Positions 30,946 through 43,386 of a stretch of 64,000 bases of DNA are shown here, one piece after another. Both the position numbers and the translations under genes were made by a program. How positions within the stretch are numbered: position 1 is the first letter of the stretch; the number at the start of each line of letters is the position of its first letter. The DNA comes from Triglochin maritima (taxonomy: Eukaryota; Streptophyta; Magnoliopsida; Alismatales; Juncaginaceae): the NCBI GenBank assembly GCA_963682175.1, contig OY821772.1, forward strand, positions 19,522,743-19,586,742. Direction: 5' to 3'. The notes beneath the pieces are model-generated. The model made no database searches, was not told the origin of the DNA, and was given only the letters and a program-made list of their open reading frames with translations.

Positions 30946-33900
30946 ATGCCTCCGAGACGCGTGAGACCTCCGCCACGGGACCGTAGCACCAGCGATGAGA
31001 CTGGGGGCGCGGACTGGGCAGAGGAGCGGCGGATGCTCTATGACACAGTGGGGCGACTGGGAGCGATGTTGGATCGCCAGTCAGGCAGAGGAGAGCCAGC
31101 AGCGGCAGGAGCGATGCTCGACCGCTTTATGAGACAGCACCCGCCTACCTTTGACGGTAGAGGAGAGTCTGAGGCTGCGGAGGATTGGGTCCTGAAGATT
31201 CAGGAGATCCTGCAGGCGATTGAGTGCCCGCCTGAGAGGCAGACAGGCTTGGCAGCTTATGTGTTGGGCGGAGACGCGTTCAACTGGTGGAGGACCACAT
31301 CTGCGGTGGTGTTTGAGGGCAGGGCTGAGATCAGCTGGGAGGAATTCCTGCGGGAGTTCAATGAGCAGTATTTCCCCGAGCATGTCAGAGACGGGAGGAG
31401 AGAGGAGTTTATGACTCTCGAGCAGGAGAGGCGACCCTGGCTGAGTATACCCGGAGGTTCAACGCGCTGGAGCGTTACTGTCCGGAGATCTGTGTGACGC
31501 CGCTGCAGAGGGCGAGGAAGTTCATACGGGAGCTGAGGAAGTACCTCCGTACTCAGGTGACCTACAGTATGCCGCAGACGCTGGCAGATGCAGTGAGATT
31601 TGCGACGCTCATTGATCAGGATTACCAGCAGAATTATGCTGAGGCCAGGAGAGCACCGGGGAAGGTCAGTGGACGTCCGGGTGCTCCACTAGCAGGGAAC
31701 CCGGGCAAGAGGCCCCGGATCGGAGGAGGTGGATCACGCCAGCCAGAGGCGTGCAGAGGTTGTGGCCGAGTTCACTCTGGAGAGTGTTGGGGTCGCGCAG
31801 TGTGCCACGGGTGTGGCAAGCCATGCCATTTTATGAGAGATTGTCCGAGTGGACCAGGCGGGTCCAGCAGACAGCCGGGACAGCCGGCAGGTGGCAGAGG
31901 TGAAGGTCGCCGACCTTTTGCGCCGCAGCGATAACAGGGTCAGAGGACTGGACGGGTCTTTACCATCTAGGCGGATGAGGCGAGAGACGCCAGCACGGTG
32001 GTGGAAGGTACGCTTTTTGTTGCTGGGTTGAGTGCGAGAGTGTTGTTTGATTGTGGGGCCACACACTCGTTTATCTCGAAGCGATTTGCGAGCGTGTTGG
32101 GCCGTACCCCTGCGATGTTGACTGCCACGTTGGAAGTCAGCACACCCTTGGGTCTGGTGGGCATTGTGGGGAGCTTCCTCCCCAGCGCCACGATTGTTTC
32201 GGGAGATCAGGAGTTTCCGGCTGACCTGATCTTGTTGCCGATGGAGGACTTCGACGTCATACTGGGGATGGATTGGCTGTCCCAGTACGATGTGCGAGTT
32301 TTGTGTCGGGAGAAGAAGATTCTGATCCCGAGGAAGGGTCTACCTGATGTGTTGATCAGGGGGACGAAAGATAGAGGAGGCCGAGTGATCGTATCAGCAG
32401 TGAGGGCACAGAAGTTGTTGCAGCAGGGTTGCAGAGCTTTCGTGGCCACTTTGGTAGTTCCAGATCCAGAGGCAAGGAGATTAGAGGACATTGAGATTGT
32501 TCGAGAGTTCCCAGATGTATTTGCAGATGATGTCACTGGGTTGCCGCCTCACAGAGAGATTGAGTTTGGAATCGACTTGGTAGCTGGGACTACGCCGCAG
32601 TCGAAGGCGCCGTATCGGATGGCACCTGCGGAGCTGGCAGAGCTGAAGAGGCAGTTGCAGGATCTGATGGATACGAGGTTTATCCGCCCCAGTGTCTCGC
32701 CTTGGGGAGCACCGGTACTCTTCGTGAAGAAGAAGGACGGATCACTGCGGATGTGTATTGATTACAGGATGCTGAACAAGGTTACCGTGAGGAATCGGTA
32801 TCCCTTGCCCAGGATCGAGGACCTGTTTGACCAGTTGCAGTCAGCGCAGGTGTTCTCGAAGATTGATCTGCGATCCGGTTATCATCAGCTGAGGATCAGA
32901 GAGGCAGATGTGCAGAAGACAGCATTCAGGACGAGGTACGGGCATTACGAGTTTCTGGTGATGCCGTTTGGGTTGACGAACGCGCCTGCAGCGTTTATGG
33001 ATTTGATGAATAGGACGTTCAGTCAGTACCTCGACCGGTTTGTGATCGTCTTCGTGGACGATATTTTGGTTTACTCGCCAGATGTGGAGCAGCATCGAGA
33101 GCACTTGAGAATTGTACTTGGCATTTTGCGGGATCATCAGTTGTATGCCAAGCTGTCGAAGTGCGAGTTCTGGCTGAGCAGTGTCGCCTTCTTGGGATAC
33201 ATCGTATCTGGTGATGGGATTTCTGTAGATCCAGCAAAGGTTGAGGCCGTTACACAGTGGAGAGCCCCGACGAGTGTGGCAGAGGTCAGGAGCTTTGTGG
33301 GTCTAGCAGGTTATTATCGCCGTTTCATCCAAGATTTCTCGAGATTGGCTTCGCCGTTGACGGCTCTGACGCGGAAGGGCGTCGAGTTCGTGTGGTCCCA
33401 GAAGTGCGAGGACAGTTTTCAGGAACTGAAGAGTCGGCTGACGACTGCTCCAGTTCTGACACTTCCCAGTGGCAGTGGTGGATTTGTGATTTACAGTGAC
33501 GCGTCAGGCGTTGGACTGGGATGCGTACTCATGCAGCACGGGCAGGTGGTTGCATATGCTTCGAGGCAGTTGAAGGTGCACGAGAGGAACTACCACACTC
33601 ATGATTTGGAGCTGGCGGCAGTGGTGCACGCTCTGAAGACTTGGAGACATTATTTGTATGGCGAGCGATTCGAGGTTTTCACGGACCATCAGAGCCTGAA
33701 GTATCTGTTTTCGCAGAAGGAGCTGAATATGAGGCAGTGCAGATGGCTCGAGCTGATTAAGGATTATGATTTCACCATCTCGTACCATCCGGGGAAGGCG
33801 AATTCGGTTGCTGATGCTTTGAGCAGGAAGGTGGAGGTCACCGCAGCAGGTCTTTGTATCGAGGAGTGGAAGCTGCTTGAGGCGTTGACCGAGTGGAGAC

Positions 33901-35391
33901 CGTTCACCGATGAGTCGCGAGGTGCAGTAATCGCCAGGCTGAGAGTGGAGCCTCAGTTGGTCTCGAGTATTGTTCAGGCTCAGAGTACTGATGATGAGTT
34001 AGCTGGGTTGCTGCAGTTAGCTGCCAGAGATGGATCAGACTTCAGTGTTGGGGTTGATGGTGGACTGAGGTTCAGGGGCCGTGTCTGGGTGCCGAAGGGA
34101 GGAGACCTGAGGCAGGACATTCTGGAGGAGGCACATAGATCCCGTTATTCGATCCACCCGGGCAGCACGAAGATGTTTAGAGATCTTCAAAGGAATTTCT
34201 GGTGGAAGAGGATGAAGACGGAGATCGCAGAATTTGTTGGCAGATGTCTGATTTGTCAGCAGGTGAAGATTGAGCACCAGAGACCTGCAGGGCCGATGCA
34301 GAGGATCGAGCTTCCAGAGTGGAAGTGGGAGCACGTGACGATGGATTTTGTCATCGGGCTGCCGAAGACGAGAGGATTCCATGACGCAATTTGGGTTATA
34401 GTCGATCGACTGACCAAGTCGGCGCATTTCTTAGCTATCCGGACCACTACCTCTGGAGGGTCTAGCTAAGTTGTATATTGAGGAGATCGTCAGACTGCAC
34501 GGGGTGCCCGTGAGTATTATTTCGGATCGAGATCCGAGGTTCACTTCCAGATTCTGGGGGAGTTTGCAGCAGGCCTTAGGGACGCGGTTGAAGTTCAGTA
34601 CGACATTCCATCCGCAGACAGACGGTCAGTCTGAGAGGACCATCCAGACGCTAGAGGATATGTTGTGAGCGTGTACTCTGGATTGGGCAAGTCATTGGGA
34701 TGAGCATCTGCCATTGATCGAGTTCGCCTACAACAACAGCTACCATTCGAGTATTGGGATGGCACCGTACGAGGCCATGTACGGGAGACCGTGTAGATCA
34801 CCGGTGTGCTGGAGTGATGTAGGCGAGAGACAACTAGTTGGTCCTGAGATTGTGCAGATGTATGCTGAGAAGGTGGATATGATCAGGCAGAGATTAGCGA
34901 CGGCTCAGAGCAGGAAGAAGAGCTACGCGGATAGGCGTAGGCGAGAGCTGAGATTTGAGGCAGCTGACCATGTCTTCCTGAGGATTTCACCATCTCGAGG
35001 AGTGATGAGATTCGGGAAGAAGGGGAAGCTCAGTCCGAGGTATGTCGGGCCGTTTGAGATTCTCGACCGGGTTGGAGAGGTCGCCAACAGGGTTGCGTTG
35101 CCTCCACAGTTTTCGGGTCTTCACAACGTCTTCCATGTTTCGATGTTGAGGAAGTACGTAGCGGATCCTTCTCATGTGATTCAGTTGGAGGTTCCAGAGA
35201 TCCGTCAGGATTTGTCTCTTGAGGAGAGACCGGTTGAGATTGTGGATCGAATGGAGCAACAGTTGAGGAGGAGGACCATTCCGATGGTGAAGGTCAGGTG
35301 GCAGCACCACAGTGAGCGAGAGGCCACTTGGGAGATCGAGGAGGAGGTTCGGAAGGAGTTCCCGGAGTTGTTTGGTGAGCTTCAGTTTTAA
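30946..35391 (+). pseudogene. Tekay-like gag-pol polyprotein, two frameshifts and three in-frame stops
   Basis: Gag begins at 30946 (MPPRRVRPPPRDR). The capsid region reads QHPPTFDG and FNWWRTT. A frame break at about 31430 is followed by the capsid end and a CCHC knuckle (CHGCGKPCHFMRDC, about 31804-31845). Stops TAA (31932) and TAG (about 31968) precede protease (DCGATHSF, about 32051). Reverse transcriptase has FVDDIL (about 33052), and RNase H has YSDASG (about 33493). Integrase has an HHCC-type finger and [10 protein letters not shown] (about 34609), with a frame break near 34450 and TGA at 34666. A chromodomain lies at about 35229-35385 (RTIPMVKVRW, EATWEIEEEV). The frame is otherwise open over 1.4 kcodons, so decay is recent. 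The CGA to TGA change is typical of methylated CpG loss. Confidence 0.9.
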
Positions 35392-35424
35392 TTTCGAGGA
35401 CGAAATTCTTTTAGGAGGGTGGAT

Positions 35425-35681
35425 TGTAGGATTCTAGCCTAATCCTAATCCTAATTGTGCTTTGTAGTTGATTAGGTGGTGATTAGAGGGGATTAGAGAT
35501 GGACGGCTGGGATTGAGAGGAGATGGAATGAATGGCTTGGATGGAAGATGGATGGATGGAGGGTTGAGATGAAAAAGGGATGAGATGTGTGGTGGAGATG
35601 GATGGATTGGATTGGATGGTGTGGATTGAAGGGAGGAGATATTTGCGGGGGGAAAGCTCTCTCTCTCTCCCTCACTCGTTG

Positions 35682-35712
<31 letters not shown>

Positions 35713-36446
35713 GCAGTGGTGTTCCGGCGAGGAAGGCGGTGGGGATCTCCGGCAAGGTGAAGATCGGCTCCGGGTGGTTGGTGGCTTGTGGTGAGTGTTG
35801 GTTTTCACCCTTCCGCACGTTGTTTCTCTCTCCCTCTACCTAACCCGTGTTTTCTGGGGTCGTGGTTGGGTTGTTGAGGTTGGAAGAGGTGGTGTGTGGC
35901 TTTGGATCGTCGAGGAGGTGGTTGATCATCGTTTGGACGCGAGTGTCGTGTCGTGGTAGCTGTGGTTGGTTGAAATTAGACCTGGAGCCCAGCTTGGCGA
36001 CGAGTGCGTCGCGGCGGTTGGTTGAGATTAGACCTGGAGCCCCGTGACTGTGGTGGGTGCGGCGGTTGGTTGAGATTAGACCTGGAGCCCCGTACCAGTA
36101 GTGTGCCCTGGTGTTGGGCGTGTTTAGATGCTTTTCTTGTTGAGTAGAACTGCATGCTAGGATGATTTTATTTATGCATTTAGAGTCTTGGCATACGGGG
36201 TTTCCTTCTGGAAACTCAGGCATTGTTGCATGTTTACTTTCAGGCCATGATCGGCGTTAGGGGGGTGGTGACCGAGGAGAGGAGCGCTGCTACCGGATCC
36301 ACCTTTCTCTCAGTTGAGGTCGTGTGATTACTGCTTCCTTTGTATATGCTTTTGATGTAATCACAACTTTTGTATACTCTGATGTTCGGATATATATTAT
36401 ATATATGTTGGTGCACCTGTGTCCCTTTTATTGCGTAATATCCTCT
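35425..36446 (+). repeat. 3' LTR of the Tekay-like element (1022 bp, internally deleted and 3'-truncated)
   Basis: It matches 28424 to about 28950, then jumps to about 30271 of the 5' LTR (junction at about 35943-35945), then follows it to 30772 and stops. The right end falls within TCCTCT (36441-36446), which also occurs in the alpha LTR at the resumption point. This is a microhomology deletion joint. Confidence 0.88.
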
Positions 36447-36901
36447 CTTGCAAGCTCCGCTCGACACTTCGAGCTCCGCTCACGACTTCACTATCCACTC
36501 CCCGGTCTGGGCCGGGAGAGAACGCCTTTTACAGAACAAGCACCGCGAACACCCTCGCTTGCTTGACTTTCTTCCCTCACAATCCGAGAGGAACACTTCG
36601 GACTTTCACCGAAGTCCTTGGTTCTTCACAAACAAAAACTTGAGTGGAATACACTCTCTAACTTGAGCACACTTAGCTTATGATGTGGAATTGATCTTAA
36701 GTGTGGAAATTAGAGGCTTGAAGTGTTTGGGATTCTCTCTAATGTTTTGGTCAAGTATGTAGTGGGAGAGTTGTGTGAAAAAAGTGTTTTACAACTCTTT
36801 ATATAGGCATTAGAGAGAATAGATCTCTTGGGGTTGATTGGGTGAGTGTTGGTGTTGGATACACAAAACAGAAACTCGCAGGACCCAATTTTGAGTTAAT
36901 T

Positions 36902-37392
36902 CGGTCGACCGGATCGGTCTGAACGATCGATCGTTTGGCAGTTTTGAACTCAGTTCAGTCGACCGGTTAGGTAACGGTCGACCACCCAACGCTACGACTT
37001 AGGTACACTTAAGTGAACGGTTGAACTCCGAAAAGGATTCGGTCGACCGATTTGCACCAGGCACTTTGGGGTTGACAAACAATGATCAATTCAGTCGACC
37101 GAGCTAAGGTCTAGCGGTCGATCGATTTTGTCCAGGAGGTTCGGGTTTGTCAAGAGACAGATATTCGGTCGACCAAACAAGGTCCTCGGTCGACCGATAC
37201 ATGAAATGTATTTGGGGTATATTTGGTTAATACGAATATGACCGTTGGGTATAATACGACAAAATAAACGGTCAGAAAAATAAGTTCATACGGTCGACTG
37301 AAAGGGCATATACGGTCAACCGAAACTGGGTAGTGAACACAAATAGGGTAATTGTTCACTCGGTCGAACGAATGGTCTGTTACGGTCGACCG
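36902..37392. repeat. CGGTCGACCG array in U3 of alpha copy 3
   Basis: About a dozen sites: exact CGGTCGACCG and variants with GGTCGATC, AGTCGACC, GGTCAACC and GGTCGAAC. They lie 97-587 bp upstream of the sense TATA, matching copies 1 and 2. Confidence 0.9.
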
Positions 37393-37775
37393 AATGTGGG
37401 CAGACTGTTAGGGTTCAGGTTTAGTATTTTCCGGTCTAAGTTTGGGTGATCTATTGAAGTCCAAATTATGTGAAATTTCGTGTGTGACTTCTATAAGGAA
37501 CCTAGTGTGTGTTTAAGTAGTTTTTAGCTCAAGTATGTTCAATTTACACAAGTTCCTAAGACTCAAAGAAAATACAAAATACATGTCTTCAAAAGAGCTT
37601 GATTACATGTCTTGACTTGATTTTCCTTTCTTCCTTGACTCTTGATCACCTGTAGAGGTTAGCACAAAGCAATATATGTGCAATGCAACATGTGTGCTAC
37701 TCTACATGATCATAATTAAGATTAGGTTGATTAAATCATCAAAACATAGATTAAAGCCAAAAAGCCAACAACTTC

Positions 37776-39555
37776 ATCGGGTTCAGACCTCATCTACCAA
37801 CATTGGAGAAGCACCTCCAAAAGCTATGGGCTCTTGCTGGAGGCTTGGAAGTGATTAGGAGGGGGCAAGGGTTCTTGTTATTTCGTTTTTCTCTTGGATA
37901 AGATAGGAAGAAAGTCCTCCAAGGAGGGCCATATTTTGTTAGAGGAGCTCCACTTGTGGTTCAAGAATGGCTCCCGGAAATGACATTGGAGAAGGCACAT
38001 ATCACAACGGTTCCTATATGGGTTCGTTTGCCAGAGCTTGACATTTGATTTTGGTCACAAAGAACACTGAGTAATATTGCAAGTGTCCTCGGGAGACCAC
38101 TCTACATGGATGACAACACGGCTTATGGAAGGAGATTAGCTTTTGCTCGGGTGTGTATTGAGGTAAGTCATGATTTCTTATACCCAGTTGGGTAGATGTT
38201 CAAGTAGAGGATGGTGCAACACATAGAGTTTTCATGGAATACGAGTGGCACCCCGGTTATTGCAAGGATTGTCATGAGTTTGGTCACGAGGAGGAGAAAT
38301 GTCCACGACGGAAGCTACCCTCAAAGGTGCTTGCTTCCCAACTTCACGGTTCTAAAAAATGGGTGGTGGTTACTCGTGGTAGGGGGGAGACATGAAGGTT
38401 GTGAGGAGAGAGTGGAGGGAGAGGCGAGTGGGAGTGGGTGTGGGAATGGGGATAGGGTAGATGGTTTGGTGAGGGTGAGTGAGGCTCACGAAGAGAGGGA
38501 GGGGGCTGGTGGTGGGGGAGGAAAGGGAGGAGAGGGTGGAAGGGATGATGAGGTGGAGGTTGGTGCAGTTGAGGTGGAGATAGACACGAGTGTGGAGATG
38601 CCATGTGGAAAGGCGGGTGAGGTGGCGCAAGATGCATTAGGAGGCAATCAACTAAGCAAGGAACAAATCCGATTGGAAGGTGCACATGAGGAGAGGTTTA
38701 GTGGTATAAGATATATCATGTGTCAACACAAGTTGGATCTCTCTCCATGGAGTCCAACGGTTTGCAGCTTGGGATTACAAGGGGGAGACCTCATTGGTGG
38801 ACAAATAGGGCAAAGAGAAGTGGGTGGGAAAAGTACTAGGTCTATTTCTGGACCAACCAATGAGGAGGGAGGTGAGTGCTCTACAAAAAGCTGGGCCAAT
38901 AAGGAGAAGAGCAGCCCTCTTGCAAAGAATGAAGGGGGACCAGGTGGAAATGATTGGGGTCTCATTAGTGGAGGAGGTCCTAGCTGAAGATAGTGGGCAA
39001 CATTCAAAACGTGTTAGTGGGGCTGCTTTGGAAGCACTTGCCTCACGTGAAGATGGAGTGGGTTTGGGTGGGGGACACTTAGTGAGGGCCTTTCAAGGTG
39101 AAGAGAGTGAGTATAGAGAAGTGGTTTGCTTGCATGGGCTGGAGACAATTAGAAGAACACGTGTTGTGAGTGCAAGCCATGCACACAATACAAATGATAT
39201 GGGAAAGGAAGAAATCACGCACAATAATAGTGGGCTGGAGGAATGTGGGGGACAAACCAAGGAGGAGGAACGTGAACCAAGTGGGCTAGCCTCGTTGATG
39301 CATAAGGAGAAGGGCTGGACATCTCCCTTGAGGGTGGCCCGAGGAAAGGAAGTCCCAAAGACTAGCAACGTGCAAAATGGGGGGAAATTTGACCTCCTTA
39401 GGAGTGAAGCGAGTTCGATGATGGAAGATCAAGGGAGTAGAGTGACTCCTGGGCAGCAAGCTTGTCCCCCGTCCCTCACTCTCCGACGCTCCAGTAGGAA
39501 GATAAGTAGTAAAACTTTCCCATGTGGAGGTAAAGGGGGTCACCCCGCACCTTAA
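37776..39555 (+). pseudogene. LINE ORF1, 3' part (DUF4283-like region and CCHC zinc knuckle)
   Basis: The frame continues from the 5' part: GPYFVRGAPLVVQEWLPEM, TVPIWVRLPELD and RRLAFARVCIEV are typical of the DUF4283 domain of plant LINEs. It contains stops at about 37899 and 38047 and a frame break near 38170. A zinc knuckle CKDCHEFGHEEEKC lies at 38261-38302. The Gly/Glu-rich linker that follows is open for about 400 codons in broken frames. ORF1 proteins coat LINE RNA; this copy is dead. Confidence 0.75.
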
Positions 39556-39559
39556 ACCC

Positions 39560-42500
39560 ATGAATATCCTAGTGTGGAATGTGCACAGTGCAAATGGACC
39601 CGACCGTGCACTTATGATTAGGGGTCATATAAAGGAGGTGAACCTGGATGTGGTTTGCCTTGTGGAACATAAGGTAAAGCTTAAGAAGATTGAGCACTTC
39701 AAAAGAGCGATTTGGCATAGTGCTTGGATATCAAATAGTTTGGTTATGGACTCCGACCGAATTTTGGTTCTTTGGAACGACCAAATAGTGGATATGAGAG
39801 TTGCTTATGAAACATCACAACTACTACACTTCAGGGCACGTTGGATAAGGGACGGCCTTGACTTCGACCTCACGGCTGTCTAAGGTGATAATGGGCATGT
39901 GGATCGGCGTCAATTGCGGAGTGACCTTCTCCAAGTAGCACCACCCGCATCTAGGCCATGGATGGTGGGGGCGACTTCAATTGTATTCGGAGGGCGAGCA
40001 AAAAGAGAGGAGGGATTGCTGGAAATGAGGTTGCTATGGCAGAATTTAATGATTGTATTGATGCCCTCGAACTCCTTGAGATGTCGTCCACCGGGGGGAA
40101 TTTATGTGGTCGAACTCCTCCAAAGGTAATGCATGTATCGAGACGCGGATTGACCGTATCTTGATAAACAATGCATGGCTTGAATTATTCCCGGAATCCT
40201 ACTATCTTGTGGGTGCAAAGGACTTGAGTGATCACACAATGCTTATTATGAAGACAGACGGAAATGCAAGGCGGAAGAAGAAGATATTTCGCTTCGAAAA
40301 TCATTGGGCTGGCCATGAGGATTTCCATGGGCTGGTTGCACATGCATGGTCCACCTACGTGAGGGGCACACCCATGTTTCGAGTTGCAGCAAAACTACAA
40401 GAAGTTAAGAAGATGCTTGTTCGGTGGAGTAGCTCAAAGTTTGGAAATGTCACAAACAAGGTGGGAGAGGCACGTGCTACGCTCGAGGAAGTGAGGAAAC
40501 AACGTCTTGGAAACCCCCTTGATGTTGACCTCTCCCGCGCCGAATGGATTGCAAAGGACTCCCTTGCTCGAACTCTTGCTTGGGAGGAGTCTCTCACCCG
40601 ACAAAATCAAGGGTGAAGTGGTTAAAAGAGGGGGACCAGAACACTAGGTTTTTCCATGCACACCTTCGAGTGAGGAGAGCCACCAACCAAGTGAGACGAG
40701 TGTGTGAGGGTGCCACAATCTTTGAAGAAGAGGGTGCGATCCGTGATGCCTTTCGGCATTTTTATACTAACTTGTTTGCTAATGATTTGCAGGTGATACC
40801 CATTCCCCCTCCCTCTCTTTACCACACCTCCGTCTGGAGGAGGGGTGGAGCTTTTGCGTGACCTTGACATGAAAGAGTTGGAGGATGTAGTGCTGAACGC
40901 AAACGTTGATAAAGCGCCGGGACCCGATGGGTTCAATGCTAAATTCTTCAAAGCTGCATGGGAGCTCATAAAAAAAGACACGTTCAAGGCCATACACTCC
41001 TGTCTGTACAGCAGAAAGGTGCTGGCCAAATGGAACTCTACATCACTTACGCTCATCCCAAAGAAGAAGGCACCGGTTTCAGTAGAAGACTATAGACCCA
41101 TAGCTTTGTGCAATATGACGTATAGATTCACTTCAAAGGTGCTTGCAAAACGTCTAAAGAAGTTGCTGCCACGCCTTATTGGAGAAAATAAAAGTGTGTT
41201 TGTCAAAGGCCGGCGGATTGGGGACAACATTCTCCTTGCACATGAGCTATGTCATAACCTCCACCTCGACAAAGGAAAAGGAAGAATGTGTATCAAACTT
41301 GATATATGGAAAGCATCTGACTCCATCTCATGGACTTTCTTGGATGGCGTTTTGGAGCGCTTTGCTTTCCCAGTTAAGTGGAGATGCCTTATCATGAATT
41401 GTGTTCGGGCTTCGTTTGTGGCGACGGTAAATGGTGCAAACTCCTCAAGCTTCGTGGCCAGAAATGGATTGAGACAAGGTGATCCTTTGGCTCCCTACCT
41501 ATTTGTTATGTGTATGGAAGTTTTGAGCGAGATGGTTAAGGCGGTTATAGATGGGCGCATTCAGCCACTTACTTGTGGGGATATTGATGTATCACATCTT
41601 CTTTTTGCTGATGACGTCCTCCTATTTGTAAAAGCAACAAAGGCAAATGCAAGGGCAATTCAAGGTGTCCTCGAGGACTTCACGTTTTGTTCGGGGCTGA
41701 GCTTTAGTGTGTCAAAAAGCCAAATTTTCATGGGAGGTGAAGTACGGGATGGCGCATGGATTGCAGTACACCTTCGGATGGAGCGAAAGGATTTCCCCGT
41801 CACCTATCTTGGGTTGCCATTGTTATCGGGAAGGATGGGGAACCCATTGCACGACACTTGTGAATAAGGTCAAAGCACGACTGAGCACATGGCAGCAAAA
41901 CTTCTTATCCATTGCTGGAAGGGTGGAACTTGTAAGGAGTGTGCTTGTGTCCCTCAGTGTTTATTGGACCTGCGTGTTCCTCATTCCCCGGAAAACCTTA
42001 CAAGAGATCGAGAGTCTCATGTGCCACTTCATTTGGGGAGGTCCAAGAAAGTGGGTTGCGGTAGCATGGAGAGATATATGCACACCAAAGGAGGAAGGTG
42101 ACCTTGGTCTCAAACGCCTTTCGGACTGGAATGATGTGGGCCTTTTGCGTCTATTCTGGCTTGTGGTGGCGGACAAACAATCACTTTGGGTCAAGTGTGT
42201 GCGCCGGAAATACTTGAGGAACCGGTCAATCTGGCTATCACGTCCCCCATCCACCTCCTCTTGGGCTTGGAAGGGGATCCTTAGAGTTCGGGACATAGCG
42301 AGACGGCATATCCGGTATGAGGTGGGAAATGGTGAAGACATCCGCTTCTTCCAATATCCTTGGTGTGGACAGCCATTCCAATGTGAAAGTTGGGGGGACC
42401 GATTACATTATGAGTTGGGAGTGCCTTGGGACATAAAAGTCTCATACTTTATAAAAGACGGAGTGTGGATGCTGCCCCCCCCCCCCCCCCCCCAAGATCT

Positions 42501-43149
42501 ACATTGATGGAGGAAATTCATTCGAGGATAGAAAACACTCAAATCCATGGAGGCGTCGACCAGCCAAAGAGGATATATGGCAAGGGAACCATGCTTGGTA
42601 TAAGAGAGGTGTGGACATGGGTAAAGCCACCAGGAAGGAAGGTTGTGTGGGCTGGTATGGTGTGGCACAAGCATGCTATCCCAAAGCACGCACTCACGGC
42701 CTGGAGGGCTTTGAGGGGTCGGTTACTCACAAAGAAACTTATGAATCAACGCGGCGGAAAGCACGACCCGATTTGTAGCCTTTGTGAGAGGGACGAGGAG
42801 GACTTGGAGCACCTTTTCTGGGGGTGTATGTTTATAAAGGAGGTTTGGGTAGCCCTTCTACACTTACTGAAAATCAGTGACCGACATGCACGTTCGCTAG
42901 AAGGAGAAGCGATACGACTAGCACATGCACGTGTAGCCAGCTTGGAAAAGTGGTAAGGCATTGGGCCTTCAATGCCATGATACACGAGTGCTGGCTTGAA
43001 CAGAATCGCATAATCTTTGAGGGAGAAAAGGTATTGCCAAAGGATATAGTAACTGCCATCAAAGATACCATTCGCTGCCTATGGGATAGAGTGAAGAACC
43101 TTGCGAAGGATGCTGAGGAGGAGCATGATTTCCAGATCATGTGGAGTTA
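39560..43149 (+). pseudogene. LINE ORF2 (endonuclease, reverse transcriptase, zf-RVT), multiply frameshifted
   Basis: It starts MNILVWNVHSANGPDRA, the usual start of the plant L1 apurinic-like endonuclease, which breaks at 39881. Fragments continue at 40104-40616 (endonuclease end, HTMLIMKTDG) and 40845-41867. The latter is the reverse transcriptase, with APGPDGFNAKFFK, YRPIALCN, LRQGDPLAPYLF and the catalytic FADD at about 41604-41615. The frame then shifts to 41870-42500 and 42600-42956. The zinc-binding segment PICSLCERDEEDLEHLFWGC lies near 42770-42830. A run of 19 C interrupts the frame at 42475-42493. It ends near the TAG at about 43149. Confidence 0.85.
42475..42493 (+). repeat. Run of 19 C in LINE ORF2
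   Basis: A perfect homopolymer inside the ORF2 linker before zf-RVT. Its length is probably variable and may be unreliable in the assembly. Confidence 0.9.
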
Positions 43150-43386
43150 GGAGTTAGTGTTTTTTGCTTGATTGACACGTTGTATATGATGGAAACTTCT
43201 TTTGTCTTTACCTACTATGTTCCTTATCAGGTCCTACGTACATGATTAGTAGGGAAGAGGCCGGGTATGCATGTAGTATGCCCCGCACACTTCTTTTCAA
43301 TTTTTTTGGTAGGATGTAATCTTTACTTCAGTAATATACTTCGAGGCTAAGCCTCCCTTTTTTTGCAAAAAAAAGTATAAGTAACT

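Larger units (their letters stand above)
28424..36446 (+). mobile_element. Ty3/gypsy chromovirus, Tekay-like, decayed, with unequal LTRs
   Basis: The 5' LTR is 28424-30826 (TGTAGGATTC...GTTACA), PBS TGGTATCAGAGC (initiator Met tRNA) is at 30830-30841, gag-pol is 30946-35391, the purine tract is AGGAGGGTGGA at about 35413, and the 3' LTR is 35425-36446. The C-terminal chromodomain and large LTRs point to the Tekay/Del lineage. The 3' LTR lacks about 1.32 kb internally and its last 54 bp. The left flank is in the alpha LTR; the right flank TSD is lost. Confidence 0.9.
28260..37770 (-). mobile_element. Solo LTR of family alpha, copy 3, split by a Tekay element
   Basis: The left part is 28260-28423 (TGTTGGATCG...GAGGTTC) and the right part about 36441-37770 (...AAAGCCAACA). 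The TSD ACTTC is at 28255-28259 and 37771-37775. The sense is minus, with TATA (TATATAAA) at 36805-36798. Compared with copy 2, about 14 bp next to the Tekay insertion site are missing at the right junction. Confidence 0.9.
27845..43371 (+). mobile_element. L1-type plant LINE, interrupted by two nested retroelements
   Basis: It is flanked by the 15 bp TSD AAAGTATAAGTAACT and ends in a short A tail after a 3' UTR. It carries ORF1 (DUF4283-like region plus CCHC knuckle) and ORF2 (endonuclease, reverse transcriptase, zf-RVT). Removing the alpha LTR insertion (28260-37770) and one copy of its TSD rejoins ORF1 in frame. The element itself is then about 6.0 kb. It inserted in the intron side of a Ulp1 gene, in opposite orientation to that gene. 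Confidence 0.9.

Noticed and set aside
38344..39368. Long minus-strand ORFs opposite LINE ORF1
   Set aside because: Antisense to the purine-rich Gly/Glu linker of ORF1; compositionally simple and without motifs.
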